This document shows positions 36,127 to 46,654 of a DNA stretch of 64,000 nt, one piece after another. Source of the DNA: Circinella umbellata. Lineage: Eukaryota; Mucoromycota; Mucoromycetes; Mucorales; Lichtheimiaceae. Position 1 is the first letter of the stretch. Each line of letters starts with the position of its first letter. The stretch is from NCBI GenBank assembly GCA_025093555.1, contig JAIWNF010000003.1, positions 310,001 to 374,000 on the forward strand. Reading direction: 5' to 3'. Both the position numbers and the translations under genes were made by a program. A model generated the notes under the pieces. That model was not told the origin of the DNA and ran no database searches. It was given only the letters and a program-made list of their open reading frames with translations.

Positions 36127-38886
36127 CTAATTTTTTTTGAACCCATGATTTTATTTGAGATTGACATGTATTTACTTCATTGAAGGATCTGCGTCAGGGT
36201 AACTATACTCTATCACATTGTTTAACACTTACAATAGATTGTTCTTATTTTATCAATTATTCCGTTCTTTATACTCTTTACTATTTTCCCATTCGTCAAC
36301 AACATGATTCATGATGGGAAGATAAGTAAATATCATAATTATCACCACCTGTCCCACGAAAAACCAAACTACCAATTCTCGTAAAATTAATTATTACTGT
36401 ATGAAACAGGTATGATTATACGTTTTGTACATGCAAGGTAATTCAGCTCCTAAAATTTCATTTCTTTCTTCTGTACTTTTTTTCTATTTATAAAATTTTC
36501 TCTTTGTTTTTTCATTGTGATAGTCTTTTTTCTTTATATTTTTTTATCACTGTTCTTAGTTTGTTTGTATGCATGTGTGCGGCCACGTTATGCTTCTGAT
36601 AAGCGTTAGGGTTGAGTGAAATCTGTTCCTTTAAAATGACAAGATATGACTTGCTCCTTTCTCAATCATATTTCTTGATCACAGGAAAGCCAGTTTTAAT
36701 TGTGTTGCGCATTCCCCCACAAATATGTTAACCATTAAAAATAAGAAAGAACAAAATTAAAAAGTCAATTGATTTTTTTTGACCGACATTATTTTTATTA
36801 CTACTGTTGTTATATTCCAAGGATTTCACATCGATGGATTTTATTCTTTACTACATCAGGGAATGATTATATAGCAAAGCCAGTATTTACATATCTTCAA
36901 ATCATAGTAAAATAAGAGTATGCTTATTCTCTCTTTACGTACAATACAATAAAATTATTTCAAAGTGAAAAAGTAGGTTGGGAGAAGCAACATATCTTTT
37001 CAAACACATCTCATTGAAATGGCTATATTACAAATTAACCGTACGTGCTTGAAAAAAGCATAATCATTACATTCATTTTTGTAAGAATGTACATATCGAA
37101 GTTATTTAACACGTCTACACGAGAATTATATAATAGTACTCTTAATTTTTAGCTTTATTGTTTTTTATTTGTTGTGTGGTTGCTTGATACATATTTATTT
37201 ATTAGTATTGAAAATATTATTAAACATGTTTTTGAAAGGTAGACTCAGGTACAATTGCTTAAATAAACTACTATATTTAATATTGATGTACATATACGTA
37301 CAGATAAAATTAAAATATATTTATATTTATATTTATAAATGCAAACAAATATAGTACATAAAGAAGTTTTTTTTATTTAAAACAAAATGATTGGTACATA
37401 AAAATGCATTGAAATGGCGTCAACCAAAGTCTATTTTGACAGGCTATTATTATCATATGAAACTTACCTGCGGCATAAAATATAATGAATTATTTTTTTC
37501 GATTTTTCACTTCATTTTCAGTATAAACAGTTTTACACCACTTCGTTGAACAGGTAGATGATATTATATTCCTTTATACATATTAAACTCAACAGGGAAT
37601 CCAGCTTTCTAACGCACTTTTGAATTTTAGACCAGTATTTGGTAGAGTTCGTATCTTTTCTCTTTTCATATCATCATCTCCATCATTTTTTTATCGTTAT
37701 CTTTTTCGTTTCTCTGTTCTTTCGCTGATATATCGGTGACAGGAGTGTCAGTATTTTTAAAAGTAACACTGCAGCATCAAGAACTTCATTCACAAATTTA
37801 AACAGTAAACAAATGAATAAGACAGTTAACACTGCAAATTTTATTTAGCATATAAATATATATCGTATTATTATTATCATTCATTGGGATTTTGGTTTTT
37901 TAAAAAAAAAACAGAACAGCAGCAGTAAAGAAAAGTGCCAAAGCAATCCCTGAAAATGGGAAACGTATAATGGTAAGACGTATCACATTAATATTCCAAA
38001 TATATATATTCAAATAACAAGTAAAATTTTTTATATTTTAAAAAAATGGTCAAGTTTCCCCTTTCTCATTATTCTTAAAAAGGAAAGTTATACTGAAATA
38101 TAAGTACATAAAGGTATAAATGTGCTCCTTTTTGATACAGTGATTGGTATTAGTAATGGTCTACTATATTGTTTCTGCGACCAGTAAAAAAAAGAAAGTA
38201 AGAAGTAAAGAACCAAGAAAATTTGATGCATAAATATATTAAAAATCTTGAACTTTTCGTCTCCTTATTACATTACCAATTTTTGTTCTTCTTAGAACAT
38301 ATTCTATGCTCATACTTAAGGAGAAAGACAAAATACCTGTATGTTTCGACATTGTATTTAAAGCATACCACAATGAGCTATTACATCATCTTCTTGTTAC
38401 AGTATACTCTTATTTCGATCCAAGCATCTAAACGGTGGATAATCAAATTATTATCATCATCATGATAATTTCTCTTAATAAAATAATATGACTCTTTTTC
38501 TTAGCCATTAGCCATGACAACTTAACCAATTAAATACATAGATCAGTTCCTAAATATAATTACGTCTATACGATTTGACAAATATTCTATATGTAAATAA
38601 TATAAACATTTACTTTCGTATTACTTTCTTTTATACGTACGTATACAAATATAGAATTATCGATATATTATAATATTCTTTACAGACACATACCGCCATT
38701 GCCACAAATTAAGATTATCATAATATTAGATGTATAAATTATTATGTACGTTTTTTTATAGCAGAAAATTAAAATAATGTAAGCAAGGTAGATATTTATT
38801 AGAGAAAATAAATAAGGATATATATGTATAGGATACTATAAACTAGAATATTGTTATTTAATGAACTTTTCTAGTAATAAAATTAC

Positions 38887-39378
38887 TTAAACTTCTTTCT
38901 TTATTCCTTTAGTCGATATTTTTTTCGCGCCACCATGTTCATTTGGTTCGTTTTCATCAGGTTCCTCCTCATCAGGTTCCTCCTCATCGGGCTCATTTTC
39001 ATCGGGTTCATCATGGGCATCTTTGTTTCTCTTCTGTTTTGTTGTTGTACTAACCGTATCAGATTCTTTTTGTAAAAAAAATTAGTATTTGTTAAAGTAC
39101 TAGCCTTCAGTTAAATCTCACTAAGTTTTTGTTAAATACCTCTTTTTTGGAGCTGTCCACCTGTACCTTCAACAGCGTTATTACTGAGTGATAAAGAAGA
39201 ACTACCAGATCTGCCTTCTAGACCTAAAATTGAATTATGCGCAAAATAATAAAATCAATAAGTGTGTTGCTTTTAAATATAGTTTTATTCATCAATATCT
39301 ATTATCGATATTGATCTTACCTAGAACAGCAGTAGTAGAAATGAGAAATAAAGCAATTAAAGAGAGAGAAAAACGCAT
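38887..39378 (-). CDS. Small secreted Lys-Arg/acidic-repeat protein (three exons)
   Basis: Three exons in transcript order are 39378-39321, 39223-39140 and 39065-38887, giving about 106 residues. Exon 1 is a signal peptide beginning MRFSLSLIALFLIS. Exon 2 is Ser/Gly-rich and ends GGQLQKR. Exon 3 carries a second dibasic site (TKQKR), then NKDAHDEPDENEPDEEEPDE with repeated EPDE units, ending in a Lys-rich tail. Splice sites are good (GTAAGA, GTATTT donors; ATTTTAG acceptor) and phases 1, 1 fit. It is paralogous to 44611-44934: both have KR-(N)K-AHDEPDE. The dibasic sites suggest cleavage by a Kex2-like protease in the Golgi to release acidic peptides. I know no named family with this sequence. 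A TATA box lies 55-65 bp upstream. Confidence 0.75.
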
Positions 39379-39431
39379 CTTTATGATTAGTAGCTGCTAG
39401 TTTTTTTTGGTCAAAATATTGAAAAAAAAGA

Positions 39432-39445
39432 CCTGCTTTTATATA
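39432..39445 (-). promoter_or_regulatory. TATA box, TATATAAAAGCAGG
   Basis: It is on the minus strand about 55-65 bp before the ATG at 39378. The core TATAAAAGCA(A/G)GG-like context is shared with the paralog at 44611-44934. Confidence 0.6.
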
Positions 39446-41042
39446 TCTTGCAAACAGTTTTTTCTTGTCGGTGAAAATCATATTTAAGTATGTAGATTGT
39501 TTGGAAGACATATTTCATAAATCTTATTTTTAAGGGGTAGTAGTATACTCACATTCCCCTCTTTTTGGCCGATCCATCTTTAGTACGTATCTACTGGTTC
39601 TATGTCTGATTATGACAACCTAAGTGCTTTACTATTAGTTATGTAGTTCGCTAGATAGTATTATCAATGATCTATCTTCTTACTGTGCTATTGAATATTT
39701 CAAAGTTTTTTTTACGTATTTTTATTTTTATTTTTTGCTTCGGTTGATTAAAAATTGAATAAAAATGCCCAATGCATGTTTCAAAGTAAAGTAAAGTTAA
39801 ATTTTTTAATATAAGTTCTGAATATGGTTTCATCAACAAAGAATAGTAAAGCTACAGTATAATCATCTTTTAGTCTTATTCTAATTTTATGAAAGAAGCT
39901 CTGAATTCATAATGATAATAAGGCTCTTAATGTTGTTATTGCTACGCGAAAACAGTTTTATATTTAAACATGACATCTAATAAGATACTATATATATTCA
40001 AAGAACAAAACAAAAACGTCGAAGTAAAAAGATAGGGAGGAAAGAACGATTGTAAAATAAGGAGGAGTTGACCGTAAATGTAGATCTGAAAATAGAATAT
40101 TAATCTAGGATTTACTTCTCTCCTACCTATTCCCTGCTTGTAATAGGTGTACATAGCTGTTATTTTTTCCCCTTCAATAATAGTACGTAAACAGTAAAAA
40201 GTTGTATTAATAAATAATATGAATATGTTCAAAGAAAAAATGTGTATCTAACTACAATATCGTTGGCATATATGATAATATAATGGAAGCCCGTAACTAT
40301 GATGGATGTATAATACTTAGTATAGAATGATATTCTTTGAAGCTTATTTGTCCTTTTTCTTTACTCCTGAAAATATAATAGCAATTTCGACTATATTTAT
40401 ACTAATGATAGCTCAATGGTACATCTCAGTATAAAAATGAAAGATGATCATTAACCTATTTTTTGCGTAATAAATCACATAAAAGGATACATCTTACTTT
40501 TGGTAATATGAAACTATATTTCTCTTCTTGCTTGAAATCTATACAGCTGTTAAGTTTAATCCATTCCACTTGCCAAAAAGATCATCAACACAGTATTATA
40601 CGTAGTGATTCTTCCATCATTACTTGACTAGATTAAAGCTCTTGCAGGGAGAAAACATCTGACCATATGTCCAATAAGATTACTGCTTAACGTGAATTTA
40701 TATTTACAAATGAAGTTTTGTGATATGTGCTATGATATATGTGATATTTTGTGTTTTTTTAAATGGAATTGAGATACAATGGGGGGACGCTGGTTTGTAT
40801 ATTTTTCGTATATTTTTCTTTTCTGGCTTTTATTTATTGTTAACAAAATTTTCAACAAATCAATTATAAGTAGTAATGATAATAATGATGATGCAGTACA
40901 AGAGTTGGAAGACACTATTCTCATGCAATGCAGTTAACCCCCTGGGGATTCTAAATCTGGAACTCGGGAAGATTATTTTATTTTACTTTTGCGTGAACTA
41001 AGAAAAAATCACGGTGGCTGTCTGTGAAAGCATCGTTAAGAT

Positions 41043-41075
<33 letters not shown>

Positions 41076-41769
41076 CATTTGAACGAAAATCCTTCTTTTT
41101 ATTAGCGTCAAGAGACCAAGGCACGTTGAGTCTAACGCGATTTTATTATGTAACTATTTTTTTTTTTTGAGAGCTGTCTCGTTTGTTGGTTGAAGTACAC
41201 CTTTTTAAAGAACATCGATAATGACAACACTTGCTACATCAGCACGGTCTAAATACAACTCACTCCCATAATAGCTCGGATTGCTTTAGTGTAAGCGCTA
41301 CCAATAGTATGGTAAAACAATGAATAAAATAAAGTGAATTGTAGACATTAATTGTTTATGTAAGCAATGAAAATCAAATAATATAAATATACGTAAGAGA
41401 TTGATTATATATTGTAGACAATTCAATAAAGTTACCTTCCTTATATGAATTATACTTCTTTCTTCAACCCAACTTAATTTCAATACGTATGAAACTTCAT
41501 ATTTCTGAACATTCTTAAAAATGAGCGAAATCAAACACTGTGGTTAATCGGACTACGTATACTTGGTCTGTTCAAATCTGTCCTTGCTCACAATCAACTA
41601 TATGTGGCATTATCTCGAGTATGCCTACGTACCAGGTTCTCTATATATATTTCTTCTTTCTTCTTCTCCATCATCGTCTGCATAACAATCTTCTTCTATA
41701 TCTCAAATAGCCAATATAATCTATCGACAAGCTTTCTCTAATCTACATATTCAATTAATATCATAACTT
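39446..41769. other. Gene-poor spacer
   Basis: This is AT-rich DNA with no supported gene. A 31-bp T run is at 41045-41075. Confidence 0.5.
41045..41075. repeat. T(31) homopolymer
   Basis: An uninterrupted T run of about 31 nt in intergenic DNA. Confidence 0.95.
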
Positions 41770-42443
41770 GACACCACGGCTAAAAATTGCATGCAATTAC
41801 CTAATTCTCTATGAATATGAATTTATAGGCTATGAAATGCCATGCTTCTCTATGAATATGTATGAAAAAAGACAACCATTCATTTTCATGGAAATAAATT
41901 CATGAATCTCTATTACAAAAATTAACGAATCTTAGTGACAATGTATGACTCTGAATAATATATAAATCTGCACAAAACTGAACAAATATCTATAAAAAAA
42001 TATCTGTGAATATGAATGAAAATGCATGCTTTATAAATATGAGTAATAATCTGTGAAAACATATACTTATACTTCGTGAACCCATGATCATTTGACGAGA
42101 AGTAGTATTCCCACGCACTTAATGAGCCACAAAAGGAAAATTTTATTATTCAAAGTGCCTATCATAATATAGTAGAAATGGTCTAAACCATGTTATATCC
42201 GCAGTATAATGTATATGCTCATAAAGTAAAATATATATCATTTAGAAACTAGGCTATAAAACATCAATAAATCTGCATGAATCTGCTTATAAATAGGTAA
42301 TGGATATGACTGAATATCTATGATTTTGCATAGATCTATGGATCTCCATGAACTGACACATTTCATAGAAATTCATGTCAATAGTGATCATTCAGATTCA
42401 TTGAAATCCATTCATTTCTACTACCCATTTTAGCCGTGGTGTG
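41770..42443. mobile_element. 674-bp nonautonomous DNA transposon with 15-bp TIRs and 5-bp TSD
   Basis: ACACCACGGCTAAAA at 41771-41785 is perfectly inverted as TTTTAGCCGTGGTGT at 42428-42442. One further G lies outside each, then the pentamer AACTT occurs on both sides (41765-41769 and 42444-42448), consistent with a target-site duplication. The interior has no coding capacity and consists largely of degenerate copies of a motif like CTATGAATATGAAT/CATGAATCT in both orientations. Superfamily is uncertain: a 5-bp duplication and terminal CAC on one end are compatible with Transib-like elements, but this is weak. No transposase was seen. Confidence 0.8.
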
Positions 42444-42592
42444 AACTTAGTATTGAATGATAGTTCTTCCAAGAGAGATATCCATAATTATATAATACCT
42501 AGTCTTTTTTTTCGTGTATACATTCATATGTACCAAAAAAAAAGATTTTAGTCATAAAATCAATAGTATTTTCTAGATATTGTTAATGAGTT

Positions 42593-42766
42593 CGAAGGGG
42601 GGGGGGTTAGGGGCTTGCCCTCAACGAGCCGCCAAACCGTAGCTCCGGGGGGTTGACACGAAGATGCGAAGGGGCTCAACGTACGAAGATGCGAAGGGGC
42701 TCAACCCACGAAGGTGAGAAGGGGTTCAACCCACGAAGGCGCGAAGGTGACGAAGGCTCGTTACTG
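42593..42766. repeat. GC-rich island with 25-bp tandem repeats
   Basis: This is a GC-rich block in AT-rich surroundings. Four adjoining 25-bp units start at 42658, 42683, 42708 and 42733 (consensus ACGAAGATGCGAAGGGGCTC plus AACCC), with increasing divergence. They are preceded by a G10 run and a GGGGC-TT-GCCC hairpin. The right edge reads CGAAGGCTCGTTACTG-TA and the left edge TAATGAGTTCGAAGG, an imperfect inverted pair. The whole may therefore be a small CAGTAA-ended element. Confidence 0.75.
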
Positions 42767-44610
42767 TAATATTTGTTACTAAGAAATACAACATTCAAAG
42801 TTTTTTAACAAAGTATACGTAAAGGATCGTTTTCTTACATTGTTTAGTTTTCTGAATGCCATAATGACAAAGTATAAATCTTGTTTTATTTTACATTATA
42901 CGATAGTATGTTAAAGAATTTTTTTCATCATGATACCAAAATCTATGGGAATATTCATTCTTCAAGTGTTCAAGTCGTAATTCTATACATAAATTAATTT
43001 GGTGTATTTGAGATTGAGCTAATTACAAGCTCCAGTCTTATATCTACTACTAGTAAACTCATGTTCCCATTCTCTTGTATGAGTTCAAAAAACATAATTA
43101 CGCACATAAAACACATCATGACAGTTATTTTCAACACTAGTACTGCTCTGTCCCATAATAATTGCTATTATTTAATACGACTGTACGTTTTAATATTTGA
43201 TATAAGCAAATTGATATAACTTTTATTATAGTGCAGTTGATGACTGACTATCACCATTATTCTACTTATTTTCAATTCAAGTTTTTTTATTTATTTATTT
43301 TGCAACATATACATATTCTATCTTTCTTTAAAACTACTATCATTATTATTATTACTACAGTCATCTTCAGCTTTGAATCTCGTTAAAGCAGTAGAAAATA
43401 CTCTAGAAAAATATGTATAATTTTTAAAACAAACCCCCTTACGCATTCCATTATTACATAAAAAAAATATATATATAATATGAATAATTTTTAAGCATAC
43501 GTATATTGCTACCTGTTGCGCAATTACATTGTATAAAAATCCCAACCTTTTTGTATAACAGAAAAGAGATCATCATTTATTTTACTCTATTTGACGATAA
43601 CATAATAAAGCCCTTTTTGATCACGCAACACTGTCCATAATTAGGCTGCTTTAATAACAGAAGAACTTATTCACTTCTCTCTCACAAATACAAGAACTGA
43701 AGTTGATTAGAGATTCCAGCATTTTTTTATAAATCCATTTTTTATACTTCATTGTTTGGAGTATCCTTTTTTACATAAGGTTGCAATAAGCAATGTTATT
43801 GCTGGCGCTCACCACTACGACGTGCTTAAATTGTTATATATAATTCGTAAAACATCTAACGAACAAACTTTAAACTACCCATTACAATAGCTAAATAACA
43901 TACAGTAGAACAAGGCACTACCGACACAAAACTAGACTGGGAAGTAAGTAAACGAGGCTCTTTTTAATATGTGTCATTCTTTTATTTTTATCAAATATCA
44001 ACCCTACTTTCTTCAATAACTAACTTGTAGCCATCTTTATCGTAGATCATTATGCAGTACATTTGTAATCTAGAACAATAAAAAAAATACCCAAAAAATT
44101 AGAAAAAGTGGATGACCATTTTTATCCCCAGTCATTCTGGCGCTCTATATTTAATGTTTGTCGTTATAAACCTTCCTCGCATACTATAATAGTCGTCACC
44201 ATTTTAATTTGATAAGTGTTTAAATCACCAGCGTGATTGTCATAATTCTCAGCTAAATGTTACGAAAATTACGTAGCACAATTAACATGAGAATTACGTT
44301 CAATTAAAACTATTATGATATTTAGTACCTGAAGACTATGATACTATAAAATATAAGAGCTTGTCGTTATAAAGGGATGAATAATTATGGAATTATACAT
44401 TTTTATTAATGCTATTACAAAGGTTTAAACTCGGTATAATTTTATTATTATTATTTGATTTAGATAGTATCATTTTTATGAAACTATTTACATCAATCAG
44501 AAAGGGGAAAAAAGAAAAAGGGGAAAGTTTAAATGTACTAATACGTAAGTAATAATTATTAATGTCGAATCGAATAATGACTAATTTTTCTTTATACGTA
44601 GTATAATTTA
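42767..44610. other. Gene-poor spacer, nothing recognised
   Basis: AT-rich DNA without supported genes or clear repeats. Confidence 0.5.
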
Positions 44611-44934
44611 CTAATGCTCGTCCTTTTCATTCTCGTCCTTTTCATTCTCGTCCTTTTCATTCTCGTCTTTTTCATTCTCGTCTTTTTCATTCTCGTCTTT
44701 TTCATTTTCATCTTTTTCGTCTTCATCAGGTTCATCATGAGCTTTTCGCTTAGAAATGGTTACTGTGGCACCTGTGCCAGAAGCCGATTGTCTTTGAATT
44801 TTGCTCCCATCAATAGACGATCCTGTAGTGGCCACATATCCATCTTGTGCATGGGAATTCACTGGGAGAGCAGAAGCCATTATAACCAATGATAAAATGA
44901 ATGTTAAGATTGACAAGGAAATAAGACGATGCAT
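44611..44934 (-). CDS. Small secreted protein with Lys-Arg site and DENEK repeats
   Basis: This is a single exon of 107 residues. The first 23 residues are a signal peptide (hydrophobic core LSILTFILSLVIM, cleavage near ASA-LP). A Ser/Gly/Thr-rich linker ends at a dibasic site, ISKRK, followed by AHDEPDEDEK, six tandem DENEK pentapeptides and a final DEH. The repeat is coded by 15-bp units that are nearly identical in DNA. The part from KRK-AHDEPDE matches the gene at 38887-39378, showing common ancestry; the acidic tails have diverged into DENEK versus EPDE units. A Kex2-like protease would release one highly charged peptide. The C-terminus KDEH resembles but does not match an H/KDEL retrieval signal. 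The function is unknown. Confidence 0.8.
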   Translation of the reverse strand: MHRLISLSILTFILSLVIMASALPVNSHAQDGYVATTGSSIDGSKIQRQSASGTGATVTISKRKAHDEPDEDEKDENEKDENEKDENEKDENEKDENEKDENEKDEH

Positions 44935-45010
44935 TATAGTGTTCTTTTGATGGGAGAAATGATAAGTATGAAGGGAAAAAAAAAAAGAAGAAAAAAAACC
45001 AGACGAGAAT

Positions 45011-45025
45011 CCCCTTGCTTTTATA
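45011..45025 (-). promoter_or_regulatory. TATA box, TATAAAAGCAAGGGG
   Basis: It is on the minus strand, about 80-90 bp before the ATG at 44934. It is closely similar to the box preceding the paralog at 38887-39378. Confidence 0.6.
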
Positions 45026-46654
45026 CTATTACCAATTATCCCTCAACACCATTATCCCTATGATGGATATATATTTTCAATGGAGCAACACTAGGCCAGT
45101 GGAAAATATACTCCGTCAACTAGAAAGAATCTCAAGACGTTCTATTATATTTCAAATTCCCTTATAATCAAGGGGTTCTGCTTAGAAATGGTTCCTTTAA
45201 AGTGTTAGATCCATTTGATGTCAATTGAATTTATAAGGAGATTGTAACTTTACTCTTGGTTACGATTAGATATTATTCATACATTATATGTTGAGTACTC
45301 AGTTATAATATTCATGTTATTATGATATACTATATGCCGAGAAAGTCACTTTGTATTAACGGCAATAGGTTTGTGAGGACCATGGCAATAAATAGAAAAA
45401 AATGTTTATTTATGATACGATACCATGTTGTAAACACGGCTGCTTTTGACTCAGTAAGACATTCAACTATATATGAGTATAAAAATTAATAAGATACTTT
45501 ACTTAAAACGTAACAGTGCGCTAAGATGATGGTAAACTAATCATAAATCATTTAGAAGAAGGATACAGTAGGGTCTTGGTGATTGAAACTTCTCCTTGTA
45601 ATTTTTACAAGGGGGGGAGATTACTTTATCAAAATCAAAAACATGCAACTGTTGAATGGGCTTATGCATCAAGTAACAGCCCGTATCATCATGGTATAAG
45701 AAAGTTTTATAAAAATACGTAGTCTGTGTTCTTTTCTATAGAATCTATATTATACCATGTTTATAGGAAGGGTTAACTTTTTAACTTTTCTCCTTGTGAT
45801 GGGAGCACCCTTGAATTCTCGTTTTCTTTTTAATTATTCTTTAAATCTCCCTACTGCAAAGAAACGCATACAGGGTTTATCACGGCCAATGTTGCTATAT
45901 TCTCAACTGTGTGTATTTCATGCAGCGATTTTATATCCCTGCAGTGCAATTTATGTGTCATTGTTTTCATATAGTAAACAAAAAATTTCCTCGAGAAAAA
46001 GAGGAGGGATGGATAACATCACATTTTTACTTGCTCCTTCCTATATTCGAATATTCAGAACTACATTTCTTTTAGTGAAATTCAACATTACAGCAATACC
46101 AACCAACCATGTCTATAATATTTACAGATATTAATATAGGATATCATTATCTAGTAATAAAAAATTGAATATAAATTGTTATTCATCTGATCTATTGAAG
46201 CAAATATAGAAAGAGAATCGACCGGTTAGGTGGTTATAGTACGTAATTAGCAGGAGGTTAAAGTTCAATCACCTAGTAGGAGTAAAATTCTTGTTGGACC
46301 TTTGTCATATGTCAAACTGAATAAAAAAAAAGAAACGCCACTTTGCATATTTTGCAAAATATATCGACTGCTCTTGAAACAAAAACCGATAGTTAGCATA
46401 TGATGAAAAAAATTCTATAGGACTAATTTGAACGAATCGAATAAAAAAAAAAAAAAAAAAATGTGGTCTTTTCGGCAAACATAACATCGATCGTCGTTAT
46501 CCATAAAACGAGAAAAACATAAAATAATAATATACAATCAAAGAACGATTTATTATTTAGGAAATCAAACTTTAACAAAGAAAAATGTAAAATTATAGAA
46601 ATGTAAAATAAATTAAAGAATATATACAAAATGTGTTGCTGTTTCTCTTCTTTT
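45026..46654. other. Spacer, nothing firmly recognised
   Basis: This is AT-rich DNA. A 125-codon plus-strand frame at 45757-46134 has no domain, no splice context and codon use unlike the real genes, so it is not called. Confidence 0.5.

Larger units (their letters stand above)
35668..38886. other. Gene-poor spacer with homopolymer and TIR-like motif
   Basis: This is 3.2 kb without a supported gene. It holds the T44-G11 homopolymer and the palindromic motif at 36074-36130, listed separately. The rest is AT-rich with short random frames. Confidence 0.5.

Noticed and set aside
44611..44622. C-terminal KDEH as an ER-retrieval signal
   Set aside because: Retrieval signals of the HDEL/KDEL class end in Leu; here the last residue is His and the KDE string simply continues the repeat.
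45757..46134. 125-codon plus-strand open frame with ATG
   Set aside because: No signal, domain or repeat pattern; composition resembles translated AT-rich spacer; no splice context.
46200..46290. tRNA-like stretch with GGTTATAGTACG and GTTCAATCAC
   Set aside because: The B-box is imperfect and I could not fold a consistent cloverleaf with an acceptor stem, so no tRNA is called.
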